DNA of 18,419 bases, from assembly GCA_902535565.1 (NCBI GenBank), contig CACAUH010000023.1, positions 1 through 18,419 on the forward strand, in the 5' to 3' direction. Below are positions 8,013-15,417 of the stretch, piece by piece; position 1 is the first letter of the stretch; every line of letters begins with the position of its first letter. Origin of the DNA: an uncultured Bacteroidota bacterium (GTDB taxonomy: Bacteria; Bacteroidota; Bacteroidia; Flavobacteriales; UA16). Below the pieces are notes generated by a model, which was not told the origin of the DNA, did no database searches, and worked only from the letters and a program-made list of their open reading frames with translations. The translations under genes were made by a program, and so were the position numbers.

Positions 8013-8567
8013 TCAGCCACTGGCTGGTGGGCCAAAAGAGCGGAAAGCCTGCCAACACACCATGCCTGCGGCAACGGAAACATTGAGGCTGTGTTTGACC
8101 CCAAACTGAGGGATTTCCAAGACGCCGTCCACGGCGGACAGCACCTCCTCCGAACAACCACGGACCTCATTTCCGAGGACCACTGCCCAGCGCTCTTCAG
8201 GCCGGGGAGACCAATCCTGGAGGGCAATGGCGCCTGATGCCTGCTCCAATGCGAACACACGCACGCCATCCGCCTGAAGGCTCCGAATGGCAATGACCGC
8301 GTCTTCATGGCCACGCCAAGGCACGTGCTCCGTGGCGCCTAGCGCCGTCTTGAGGATGTCGCGATGGGGCGGACGGGCTGTGTAACCGCAGAGCTCAACG
8401 CCCGCCAGGCGGAAGGCATCCGACGTGCGGAAGACCGAACCCACATTGAGACCGCTCCTGAGGTTGTCCAGAACAAAACGAAGGGGCAGCTTGCCGGCGG
8501 CCCCAAAGGCCTCCGGACTGAGCCGCCCCAACGCGTCCATAGAGGTGGCGCGATGGCCCTCTGCCAT
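8013..8567 (-). CDS. SpoU/TrmH-family RNA 2'-O-ribose methyltransferase
   Basis: This is a SAM-dependent trefoil-knot (SPOUT) methyltransferase of 184 residues. The three family motifs are clear: motif 1 NLRSGLNVGSVFRTSDAF (35-52) with the conserved Arg47, motif 2 LGNEVRGCSEEVL (131-143), and motif 3 IPQFGVKHSLNVSVAAG (152-168), which form the knotted SAM site. It probably methylates a ribose in tRNA or rRNA, but the target position cannot be told from sequence. It lacks the N-terminal substrate-binding L30e-like domain of RlmB-type enzymes, so TrmH- or TrmL-like substrates are more likely. The ATG overlaps the sppA stop (TGATG), indicating coupling at the end of the padR-pspC-sppA run. An internal ATG at 8540 is an alternative start. 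Downstream lies the bidirectional terminator. Confidence 0.92.
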   Translation of the reverse strand: MAEGHRATSMDALGRLSPEAFGAAGKLPLRFVLDNLRSGLNVGSVFRTSDAFRLAGVELCGYTARPPHRDILKTALGATEHVPWRGHEDAVIAIRSLQADGVRVFALEQASGAIALQDWSPRPEERWAVVLGNEVRGCSEEVLSAVDGVLEIPQFGVKHSLNVSVAAGMVCWQAFRSFGPPASG

Positions 8568-10486
8568 CAGTAGAGCCTAATTGTGTAAGGCATACGGGCC
8601 TGCACCCGGTCCTGTGGCGCTGCGTTCATCAAGGCCTCCACCTCGAGCAAGGATGCCAAAACATCACCTTCCATGCCTGCTGCCTTGGCGATGGCCATGG
8701 CCGAGCTGACTCCGGCAAATTCCGCGACGAACTGTTCAAAGGGGTCCACTGCCTCAGGCAACTCCACCAGTTCCGGCTCGCTGATGCCCGCCATGTCAGC
8801 GGCGAGCGCCACAGCATCTTGAAGGTTGCCCATGCCATCGACCAAGCCGATGTCCATGGCATCCTGACCGGTCCAGACGCGGCCGCGGGCCACCTCATTG
8901 ACACCCTCAATCGACATGCCCCGGCCCTCTGCTACGCGGGAAACAAAGGCGTCATAGACTTCAGTGACCCCTTCATTGATGGCCGCCAATGCCTCGCCTT
9001 GGACCGGCGTGTGACCGTTGATGGCATCAGCGTGATCATGGAGCTTCACACCATCGAAGTCAAGTCCAATTCGCTCCTTCATCAGCTTGCCGAACGAAGG
9101 CAACACACCAAACACACCAATGCTTCCGGTGATGGTGTTGGGCTGGGCAAGGATGTGGTCCGCAGCACAACTGATATAGTATCCACCGCTGGCTGCCAGA
9201 TCACTCATGGAAGCCACCACGGGTTTGCCAGCTTCCTTGAGGAGCACGGTCTCTCGCCAAATCACATCGCTGGCGAGCGCACTGCCACCCGGGGAGTTCA
9301 CCCGCAGCACCACCGCACCCACCTCTGGATCGAGTCGGGCATCCCGAAGTGCTCCAGCGATTCGTTCTGAGCCGATGGTGGCGTCATCGCCTTGGCCACT
9401 TTCAATGGCACCCACAGCAAAGACCACGGCCACCGCATTGGCCTCTTTCTCTTCTCCATCCTTGTCTTCATCATCCTCTTCTTCATCACTCCCTCCTTCA
9501 AACTCGACCTGCAGGGTCGTGATGAAGTCCTCAAAGAAATCAGGGTTATGGTATTGGCCATATCCCACCAACAAGGCGTGGCTTTCCTCGTCCTCATCCT
9601 CCGAAGCCCCTTTTTCGAGGAGCAGCGCGTGAAGCTCATCCTCGTAGAGGAGTCCATCCGCAAAACCCAGAGCAAGGGCATCTTCTGTCGTGCGCATTGC
9701 AAGGCTGTTGATGTGGCCGTCCAATTCGTTCACCGTCATGTCCCGCGCCGTGGCAATGTCACCGCCCATGCGTGCCCAGAAATCATCAAGAAGGGCCATG
9801 TTCTGCTCCCGGTTCGCCTCGGACAGGTTCTCTCGGAAATAGGGCTCTACTGCACTCTTGTACTTGTTGTCCGGGCCCCGCACAATGGTCATTTCAACAC
9901 CGACATCCGCCAACATGCGCTTGTAGAACATGGTCTCCATGCCCATGCCGCGCATGTCAATTCCACCTTCGGGATGCAGGTACACTTCATCGGCCACCGT
10001 GCTCATCCAATAAGCGCTCTGGGTGTAGACCTCGCTCCACGCGACAATCCATTTGCCTGACGACTTGAATTCCACCAAGGCGTCCCGCACCTCTCCCAAC
10101 ATGGAGGGATAGCCCGAAACCATATCGGCCTGCATCAGAATGCCCTCAATACGGTCGTCTTCTGCTGCGCGCTCCATGTCAGCGAGAAAATGATTCAGCC
10201 CCGTCTGGGACTCAGCATCCACGCCACCGAGGCTGAAGGAGAAAGCAGGGCCCTCCATACCCCGCTCGACGAATGGAGCGTCAAAGGTCAGGTGGAGGAC
10301 GGACCCCTCTTCAATGTCCACGCCGAAGTCAAAATCGGATTCGAGGTCATCCCCCACCTCGGAAAAAGCAGAACTCATCCCGCCCACAAGGGCGCCGACG
10401 AAAATGAAGATGAGGATGGTGCCCGAAGCGATGAGCGCGACAGTGGAGCCGAGAAGGCTCGCAAGGAATTGTTTACCGAAGTTCAT
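8567..10486 (-). CDS. sppA: SppA, signal peptide peptidase (long, 67K type)
   Basis: SppA is a membrane-bound serine protease of family S49 that degrades cleaved signal peptides and membrane fragments, with its catalytic domains outside the cytoplasmic membrane. The 639-residue protein has one N-terminal transmembrane segment (about 7-36) and two tandem S49 domains, like the 618-residue E. coli enzyme. The catalytic lysine is K210 in DNKYKSAVEP within the N-terminal domain. The nucleophile is S433 in SDLAASGGYYIS within the C-terminal domain. VNSPGGSA (397-404) and the ITGSIGVFG stretch are also typical. Odd feature: the linker between the domains carries two acidic clusters (about 295-301 and 333-348, rich in Glu and Asp). 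It lies 68 bases downstream of the PspC gene and overlaps the methyltransferase gene, so it probably belongs to the same transcription unit. Confidence 0.95.
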   Translation of the reverse strand: MNFGKQFLASLLGSTVALIASGTILIFIFVGALVGGMSSAFSEVGDDLESDFDFGVDIEEGSVLHLTFDAPFVERGMEGPAFSFSLGGVDAESQTGLNHFLADMERAAEDDRIEGILMQADMVSGYPSMLGEVRDALVEFKSSGKWIVAWSEVYTQSAYWMSTVADEVYLHPEGGIDMRGMGMETMFYKRMLADVGVEMTIVRGPDNKYKSAVEPYFRENLSEANREQNMALLDDFWARMGGDIATARDMTVNELDGHINSLAMRTTEDALALGFADGLLYEDELHALLLEKGASEDEDEESHALLVGYGQYHNPDFFEDFITTLQVEFEGGSDEEEDDEDKDGEEKEANAVAVVFAVGAIESGQGDDATIGSERIAGALRDARLDPEVGAVVLRVNSPGGSALASDVIWRETVLLKEAGKPVVASMSDLAASGGYYISCAADHILAQPNTITGSIGVFGVLPSFGKLMKERIGLDFDGVKLHDHADAINGHTPVQGEALAAINEGVTEVYDAFVSRVAEGRGMSIEGVNEVARGRVWTGQDAMDIGLVDGMGNLQDAVALAADMAGISEPELVELPEAVDPFEQFVAEFAGVSSAMAIAKAAGMEGDVLASLLEVEALMNAAPQDRVQARMPYTIRLY

Positions 10487-10554
10487 GGTGTTGTGGATCT
10501 CGCGTGATGCAGGTCAAAGTTGAGGAAAGAAGAAAGGAAAGTGCCCGTGACGGG

Positions 10555-11346
10555 TCAGAAAAATGGATTAAAGCCGACAAGTGTGGACAAGAAGAAGGCC
10601 CCGAGAATGAGAATGGACAGAACCAAGAATCCCATCACCACCCAAGCCAACCCCTTGCCGAGGGCGCCAAGAAACTGTGGCAAACTGCTGGATATGAACC
10701 GCTGCCAGTTGTCACCCCACGTGGATTCAGAGTGACCAGCTGCACCTCTCGTCCGGCGGCTGCGGCCCTCCATGCTCGAAATGATGGACGACAACGTAAC
10801 GGGATCGCCTTTCATCGCAAGCCGGTCACTGGCCGTCTTGGCCACCGGCATGATGGCGGCGAGAATGAGGTAAAACAAAAGGCCCGTTCCCGTGAAAACC
10901 ACCATGGCGATAAACAGGGCACGGATGACGATGGGGTCCACGCCGAAACGATAGGCAATGCCCGAGGCCACCCCTGCGAGCACACGGTCTTCCCCATCGC
11001 GGAACCACCTGCGGCGGTGTTTCTCCTGGTGGCCTTGATTTGCACTGAAGCGCCCCTCTGTCTCGCCACCATTTGCGTCGGCATCCTCCTTGAAATCGGA
11101 AGGGTCACCGAGCTGACCACAGGCGCGCTCAACATCGTCAAGATTCACTGCGCGTTGTGTTCCGGAAAGGGCCTCTTGGAACAGCTCTGCAACGCGGTAC
11201 TCTACTTCTTTGACGATTTCTCCAGCCCCGTCCGTTCCGCGCAATACGACCCGGAGGTCATCCAGGTATTGACTCAAACGTTGAAAGGCTGGCAACTCCA
11301 CTTGGAAAAGCAGGTTGCCAAGAGATATGCTTTGTGTTTCCATCAT
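10555..11346 (-). CDS. PspC-domain membrane protein
   Basis: The 263-residue protein has an N-terminal region typical of Bacteroidota PspC proteins (ISLGNLLFQVELPAFQRLSQ, a conserved EYRVAELFQEAL at 49-60, and NLDDVERACGQLGDPSDF at 68-85). The PspC domain follows at 111-168 (RWFRDGEDRVLAGVASGIA, FGVDPIVIRALF), including one or two membrane segments. A further hydrophobic segment lies at 231-256. PspC proteins sense or respond to inner-membrane stress; the enterobacterial one partners PspB to release PspA. No PspA or PspB is present here, so function is inferred from the domain only. Its first ATG overlaps the padR stop (ATGATG at 11346-11341), and a PadR regulator directly upstream is a common arrangement. 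ATG 11346 or 11343 are both possible starts, one residue apart. Confidence 0.9.
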   Translation of the reverse strand: MMETQSISLGNLLFQVELPAFQRLSQYLDDLRVVLRGTDGAGEIVKEVEYRVAELFQEALSGTQRAVNLDDVERACGQLGDPSDFKEDADANGGETEGRFSANQGHQEKHRRRWFRDGEDRVLAGVASGIAYRFGVDPIVIRALFIAMVVFTGTGLLFYLILAAIMPVAKTASDRLAMKGDPVTLSSIISSMEGRSRRTRGAAGHSESTWGDNWQRFISSSLPQFLGALGKGLAWVVMGFLVLSILILGAFFLSTLVGFNPFF

Positions 11347-11711
11347 GATTTGATCGGGGCATTTCCGGTGGTGATGTCCGTATTAGACTCGAGCGAATTG
11401 ACGGAGTCGACGAACTGATTCCATGTGGCTTCTAGGTCGTCCAAAAGGGCCCGACCACGGTCGGTCATATCATAATACTTGCGCGGTGGCCCAGATGGAC
11501 TTTCAGCCCATCGATAAGTAAGGGTGTCCGCGTTTTTCATCCGGGTCAACAACGGGTAAATGGTGCCTTCCACCACGAGCAAATCGACGGTCTTTAATGC
11601 ATCGACGATGTCGGAGGTATAGGCCTCACCTCCTCGCAGGATTCGGAGGATGCACAACTCAAGCACACCCTTGCGCATTTGCGCCGCCGATTTGGAAGTT
11701 TCCTTGCTCAT
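11343..11711 (-). CDS. PadR-family transcriptional regulator
   Basis: This is a small winged-helix regulator of 122 residues. The N-terminal helix MRKGVLELCILRIL (12-25), EAYTSDIVDAL (29-39), and the recognition helix and wing GTIYPLLTRMKNADTLTYRW (49-68) followed by GPPRKYYDMTDRG (74-86) are classic PadR features. PadR proteins are usually repressors of an adjacent membrane or stress gene, often of themselves. Here the next gene encodes the PspC protein, with overlapping stop and start. The frame is open to an ATG at 11756. The start at 11711 is preferred because the family places about ten residues before MRKG, and because the upstream extension would contain the promoter element and operator candidates. 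The C-terminal tail (about 104-122) is short and polar, without the long coiled-coil domain of PadR subfamily 1. Confidence 0.93.
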   Translation of the reverse strand: MSKETSKSAAQMRKGVLELCILRILRGGEAYTSDIVDALKTVDLLVVEGTIYPLLTRMKNADTLTYRWAESPSGPPRKYYDMTDRGRALLDDLEATWNQFVDSVNSLESNTDITTGNAPIKS

Positions 11712-11718
11712 GTCTGTG

Positions 11719-11726
11719 CAAATGTA
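11719..11726 (-). promoter_or_regulatory. Candidate -7 element (TACATTTG) of the padR-pspC-sppA promoter
   Basis: Read on the minus strand this is TACATTTG, an exact TAnnTTTG match. Only 7 bases separate it from the padR ATG. A transcript started from it would have almost no leader. No -33 TTG lies at standard spacing; the closest TTG (11754-11756) is 27 bases away, inside a repeated sequence. Confidence 0.5.
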
Positions 11727-11735
11727 TTGACATCG

Positions 11736-11762
11736 CCATGTACTATGTAAAACCAAGTACTA
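11736..11762. promoter_or_regulatory. Direct repeat TAGTACWTGG, candidate PadR operator
   Basis: On the minus strand TAGTACTTGG (11762-11753) and TAGTACATGG (11745-11736) are 9/10 identical and start 17 bases apart. The GTAC cores also form a dyad, GTACT (11740-11744) with AGTAC (11756-11760). The element lies directly upstream of the padR -7 motif, where a repressor could exclude RNA polymerase, and 68-94 bases before the divergent folK start. PadR proteins often autoregulate through such dyads. That this is the binding site is inference. Confidence 0.4.
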
Positions 11763-11829
11763 ATTTTTTCAAATAACCAGATGATTCCGACGTGTACCCA
11801 CTCGAATTCCGCAAGCGACCTTTGTCCCT

Positions 11830-12333
11830 GTGATCATCTACATCGCCACCGGATCGAATCTCGGCCTTCGCGTCGACCACTTGGACCACGCCGACGCCGA
11901 ACTCAGTCGCATTGGCCGTGTGCTCCGGGTCTCTCCAACATATTCAACGGAGGCGGTGGGCATGGCCGACGGAACGCCAGACTTCCTCAATCGGGTGGTC
12001 GAAGTGAAGCTCAAGCCACCTTGGGCGACCCACCCTGAAGCCACCATGCAGGCCCTGCTTGACATCGAGCACCAAATGGGACGCACCCGTGTGGAAGGTA
12101 CAGTTGCCTCCCGGCCGATTGATCTGGACATCGTGCTGTGGGGTGATCGCATTCTGAATCTTGATGGCCTGGTCGTTCCCCACCCCCGCATGATGGACAG
12201 GAGGTTTGTGCTACAGCCGTTGGCTGACTTGATACCCAATGTTCAGATTCCAGGCAGCGCATGCACAGTATTGGATCTCCTTCGCGGCCTTCCGGACAGC
12301 GTGCCCGACATTGCACCGTGGCCGAACACATGA
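11830..12333 (+). CDS. folK: FolK, 6-hydroxymethyl-7,8-dihydropterin pyrophosphokinase
   Basis: This enzyme transfers pyrophosphate from ATP to 6-hydroxymethyl-dihydropterin, the step before dihydropteroate synthase in folate synthesis. The 167-residue protein shows IYIATGSNLG (3-12), SRPIDLDIVLWG (94-105) with the Mg-binding pair D98 and D100, and VPHPRMMDRRFVLQPL (116-131). The start is a GTG. In-frame upstream codons run into a stop at 11782-11784 without an ATG, and HPPK proteins start a few residues before the GSNLG motif, so GTG at 11830 is well supported. The stop overlaps the start of the deoxynucleoside kinase (ATGA). It is divergent from padR across 118 bases that hold the operator candidate. 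I see no clear promoter of its own. Confidence 0.94.
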   Translation: MIIYIATGSNLGLRVDHLDHADAELSRIGRVLRVSPTYSTEAVGMADGTPDFLNRVVEVKLKPPWATHPEATMQALLDIEHQMGRTRVEGTVASRPIDLDIVLWGDRILNLDGLVVPHPRMMDRRFVLQPLADLIPNVQIPGSACTVLDLLRGLPDSVPDIAPWPNT

Positions 12334-12968
12334 GCATCCCCTACCGACACATCGCAGTAGAAGGCGGCATCGGTGCCGGCAAAAGCACCTTGGCGACTGC
12401 CTTGGCGACTCGGCTTGGAACAGAACCCCTCTTGGAACCCTTTGCGGACAATCCATTCCTCGAGCAATTCTATCTCGACCCCGAGCGGTATGCCTTTCCG
12501 GTCGAACTCAGCTTTCTGGCCCAGCGTTACAAGCAGGTCAAAGCAGCGCTGTCCGCCCGCACCCTGTTCCGGGATGCACTGGTCTCAGATTACGTCTTCG
12601 CCAAAAGCGATTTGTTCGCCAAAATCACCTTGCCCAAAACCGAATACGCCCTGTTCCGGAACCTCTACGAGGTCATGGCCGAGGGCATGGCCAAGCCCGA
12701 GCTCATTGTCTATCTGCGGCCGGGAGAAGCGCGTCAACGCGCCCAAATCGAGGCCCGAGGCCGCTCCTACGAACAAGACATCGACATCGACTACCTGAGG
12801 AAACTGGAGAAGGCTTACGAAAAGCAATTCAAGGCAGCCCGCGGCAGCCGTGTGCTCTGGGTGGACACGTCCAATGTCGACTTCGTTGCAAACGCAGATG
12901 ACCTCGAGCGGGTCATCTCCCTCCTGAGCCAACCTTGGAAAGTGGGTGTTCACCAAGTTGCCCCCTGA
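12330..12968 (+). CDS. Deoxynucleoside kinase (dCK/dGK family)
   Basis: This P-loop kinase phosphorylates deoxynucleosides to monophosphates for dNTP salvage. The 212-residue protein has the Walker A GGIGAGKST (12-20), EPFADNPFLEQFY (36-48), SFLAQRYKQ (61-69), the SDYVFAKSDLFAK stretch (86-98) and the LID region RAQIEARGRSYEQDIDIDYL (137-156). Which deoxynucleoside it prefers cannot be read from the sequence. The frame is open upstream to 12261, but the family starts at MSIPYRHIAVEGGIG. That ATG overlaps the folK stop (ATGA), so the pair is coupled. folK and this kinase are often adjacent or fused in Bacteroidota, which supports the assignment. It converges on sucD with only 12 bases between. 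Confidence 0.92.
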   Translation: MSIPYRHIAVEGGIGAGKSTLATALATRLGTEPLLEPFADNPFLEQFYLDPERYAFPVELSFLAQRYKQVKAALSARTLFRDALVSDYVFAKSDLFAKITLPKTEYALFRNLYEVMAEGMAKPELIVYLRPGEARQRAQIEARGRSYEQDIDIDYLRKLEKAYEKQFKAARGSRVLWVDTSNVDFVANADDLERVISLLSQPWKVGVHQVAP

Positions 12969-12980
12969 ACATCAGGGTAA

Positions 12981-13865
12981 TCAGGCGTTGACGGCCTTCA
13001 ACGCCTCCACCATGGTCGCGCCAATCTGAGCCGGACTGTCCACCACATGGATGCCACACTCGCGCATCACGGCCTTCTTTGCTTCTGCACTTTCCTCTTC
13101 GCCGGAAACAATGGCACCCGCATGGCCCATGGTTCGGCCTTTGGGTGCGGTCACCCCCGCGATGAACCCAACGACAGGCTTGGTGCCATGGGCCGCAATC
13201 CAACGGGCCGCCTTGACTTCGAGGTCACCACCGATTTCGCCAATCATGATGATGCCGTCCGTTTCGTCATCGGCCATGAGCAGCTGAACGGCATCCAAGG
13301 TGGTCGTGCCGATGATGGGGTCGCCACCAATGCCAATCGCCGTGCTCTGCCCGAGGCCAGCCTTGGTAATCTGGTCTACGGCCTCGTAGGTCAACGTGCC
13401 ACTCTTGGACACGATGCCAATCCGGCCAGGATTGAAAATAAAACCGGGCATGATGCCCACCTTGGCCTCACCAGCCGTCATGACACCGGGGCAATTGGGA
13501 CCGACCAACGTGCACCCTGGAAGCGCATCCAAGTGGGCCTTGACCTGAACCATGTCTGAAACGGGAATGCCCTCTGTGATGCATATGATGACCTTGATAC
13601 CGGCATTGGCCGCTTCCAAAATGGCGTCCGCCGCGAAAGCCGGAGGGACAAACAGAATGCTGGTGTCCGCGCCCGCCTGTTTGACAGCATCCTCGACCGT
13701 ATTGAACACCGGCCGATCCAAATGGCTCTGGCCGCCTTTCCCCGGGGTCACCCCACCCACCACGTTGGTGCCGTACTCAATCATTTGACTGGCATGGAAG
13801 GTGCCTTCGGATCCTGTGAAGCCTTGGACGATGATGCGGGAATCCTTGTTGACGAGAACGCTCAT
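12981..13865 (-). CDS. sucD: SucD, succinyl-CoA synthetase subunit alpha
   Basis: SucD is the alpha subunit of the TCA-cycle enzyme that interconverts succinyl-CoA and succinate with formation of ATP or GTP. The 294-residue protein has the CoA-binding Rossmann start [15 protein letters not shown] (11-25), TPGKGGQ (40-46), [10 protein letters not shown] (96-105), VGPNCPG (121-127), [10 protein letters not shown] (178-187), and the phosphohistidine loop MGHAGAIV with H248. The open frame continues upstream to 14024, into the divergent mnmE. The ATG at 13865 gives the standard N-terminus and is chosen. sucC is not adjacent, so the two subunits are encoded apart here. A good promoter candidate lies 50-80 bases upstream on the same strand. 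Confidence 0.96.
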   Translation of the reverse strand: MSVLVNKDSRIIVQGFTGSEGTFHASQMIEYGTNVVGGVTPGKGGQSHLDRPVFNTVEDAVKQAGADTSILFVPPAFAADAILEAANAGIKVIICITEGIPVSDMVQVKAHLDALPGCTLVGPNCPGVMTAGEAKVGIMPGFIFNPGRIGIVSKSGTLTYEAVDQITKAGLGQSTAIGIGGDPIIGTTTLDAVQLLMADDETDGIIMIGEIGGDLEVKAARWIAAHGTKPVVGFIAGVTAPKGRTMGHAGAIVSGEEESAEAKKAVMRECGIHVVDSPAQIGATMVEALKAVNA

Positions 13866-13914
13866 GGGAGGATGAATCAGGGGTCGTGGTGTGGTTTCGC
13901 ACGAAAGTGCGGCG

Positions 13915-13945
13915 CAAAAGTAACGCGGCAAAAGGCACCATCGAA
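13915..13945 (-). promoter_or_regulatory. Candidate sucD promoter (TTC-N20-TACTTTTG)
   Basis: On the minus strand TACTTTTG (13922-13915) matches TAnnTTTG exactly. TTC (13945-13943), a 2/3 match to the -33 TTG, lies 20 bases upstream, within the usual spacing. The predicted start of transcription would leave a leader of about 40 bases before the sucD ATG at 13865. This is the best-spaced promoter candidate in the window. Confidence 0.5.
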
Positions 13946-13970
13946 TAGGGCTTCGGGCTAATTTGCCCCC

Positions 13971-15386
13971 ATGCCTGCCCACCCCCTCGATGGCACGACC
14001 ATTTGCGCCCTGTCCACCCCCCACGGACGCGGGGGTGTGGCCATGGTGAGGGTCAGTGGTCCCGATGCCTGGTCGATTGTCGACGGCTTGTGTAATGGCG
14101 GGCTTTCGGCATGTAAACCCGGCCGCGCTGCCCTGAGGAACATCACCGATGGGGACCGCCCCCTAGACGAAGCCCTGCTTCTGCCTTTCCGGGGGCCACA
14201 CAGCTTCACAGGAGAAGACGTGGTCGAATGCCACATTCACGGCAGCCCATTCATCGCAAAGCGCTTGATGGAGTGTCTCATCGATGCGGGTTGCAGGTCC
14301 GCCTTGCCCGGCGAATTCACCCAGCGCGCTTTCCTCTTAGGCAAGCGCGATCTCGCCCAATCGGAGGCCATCGGCGACCTCATCGATGCAGACCACGAAG
14401 GCGCACATCGTCTGGCATTGCAACAACTGGGGGGCGATTTCAGCCGAGAAATCCAGGGTTTTCGCGAGGCATTGATCGAGTACGCCGCGCTGATGGAGCT
14501 CGAACTCGACTTCGGCGAGGAAGATGTCGAATTTGCCGACCGGAACGGGTACCGCAACCATGTCCGTGAACTTCTGGGCAGAATCGACGACCTCCTCAGC
14601 GGCTTCAGCACCGGACGCGCCATCGCCGAGGGGGTTCCAGTCGCCATCCTCGGTGCACCCAATCGCGGAAAATCCACCCTGCTGAACGCCCTCCTGCGCG
14701 AGGAGCGCGCCATCGTCTCCGATACGCCGGGCACCACCCGAGACACCTTAGAGGAGGTCCTCACTCTGGGCGGAATCCGATTCCGATTCATTGATACAGC
14801 AGGATTGAGAGACACGACAGACGACATCGAAGCGGAAGGCATACGCCGGGCTTGGGCCAAAGCTGCCTCTGCCCGTTTTGTGCTCTACCTCCTCGATGCC
14901 CGTGACCTGCAGAACGAGACCGGTCTTACCGATGCAGAGTCGGAAGTGGAGGATGCCATAAATCGCCTGAATATGGCCGCTGGAGAGATCGGAGAACCTC
15001 CTGGTGTGGTGATCACCCTGATCAACAAAACTGACCTGGCGCCCGCGCCAAAAGGCTGGTGCCCCACGGGTGCCGATCACGTTCTCCCCATCAGCGCCGA
15101 AGAGCGAATCGGTCTCGAAGCCATTGAGCAACGGTTGGGACGGGACTTCCGGAGTGCCCTTGCCGAAGACCGCATCCTCATCACCAACCTGCGACATCGC
15201 GAAGCCCTGCAGCGCACCCGTGAATCCCTGCAGCGCGCGCTGGACGGACTGGACGCCGGCCTCAGTGGCGACCTTTTGGCCGTCGACCACCGCGAAGCCT
15301 TGGAGCAGCTGGGTCGGATTACTGGGGCCATTACACCCGACGACCTGCTCGACCACATCTTCGGCAACTTCTGCATCGGCAAGTGA
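13971..15386 (+). CDS. mnmE: MnmE (TrmE), tRNA wobble-uridine modification GTPase
   Basis: MnmE, together with MnmG, adds the aminomethyl or carboxymethylaminomethyl group at C5 of uridine 34 in certain tRNAs. The 471-residue protein has the N-terminal folate-binding domain ([31 protein letters not shown] at 81-91, [20 protein letters not shown] at 112-131). A helical domain follows, with an inserted Ras-like G domain: G1 GAPNRGKS (228-235), G2 TPGTTRD (252-258), G3 DTAG (275-278) and G4 NKTD (352-355). The C-terminus is the family signature FCIGK with the catalytic Cys468. Length and all motifs are normal. It is divergent from sucD with 105 bases between. Only an imperfect TAATTTG stands close to the ATG, so its promoter is not identified. 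CIA30 follows after 31 bases. Confidence 0.97.
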   Translation: MPAHPLDGTTICALSTPHGRGGVAMVRVSGPDAWSIVDGLCNGGLSACKPGRAALRNITDGDRPLDEALLLPFRGPHSFTGEDVVECHIHGSPFIAKRLMECLIDAGCRSALPGEFTQRAFLLGKRDLAQSEAIGDLIDADHEGAHRLALQQLGGDFSREIQGFREALIEYAALMELELDFGEEDVEFADRNGYRNHVRELLGRIDDLLSGFSTGRAIAEGVPVAILGAPNRGKSTLLNALLREERAIVSDTPGTTRDTLEEVLTLGGIRFRFIDTAGLRDTTDDIEAEGIRRAWAKAASARFVLYLLDARDLQNETGLTDAESEVEDAINRLNMAAGEIGEPPGVVITLINKTDLAPAPKGWCPTGADHVLPISAEERIGLEAIEQRLGRDFRSALAEDRILITNLRHREALQRTRESLQRALDGLDAGLSGDLLAVDHREALEQLGRITGAITPDDLLDHIFGNFCIGK

Positions 15387-15417
15387 ACCCCGGTCACTGT
15401 TGGCCGGTTCTTGAAGT

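Noticed and set aside
9392..10060. Plus-strand open frame of 222 codons opposite sppA
   Set aside because: Shadow of sppA. Its length is explained by codon bias, and no motif is present.
10544..10554. CCCG-TGA-CGGG hairpin at the end of pspC as a terminator before sppA
   Set aside because: Only four base pairs. The downstream minus-strand sequence is pyrimidine-rich but has no continuous T-run.
11712..11756. 15-residue extension of PadR to an upstream ATG
   Set aside because: The extension covers the TACATTTG element and one copy of the repeat, and is not family-like.
12963..12977. CCCTGA-ACA-TCAGGG hairpin between the kinase and sucD as a terminator
   Set aside because: The stem is a perfect 6 bp, but no T-run follows on either strand and it overlaps the kinase stop codon. 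Too weak to call.
13866..14024. 53-residue N-terminal extension of sucD
   Set aside because: It would overlap the start of mnmE and includes the sucD promoter candidate. SucD proteins start at the residue encoded at 13865.
15385..15410. GAACCCCGG / CCGGTTC inverted repeat after mnmE as a terminator
   Set aside because: The arms are unequal and need a bulge, no T-run follows, and CIA30 starts 8 bases later.
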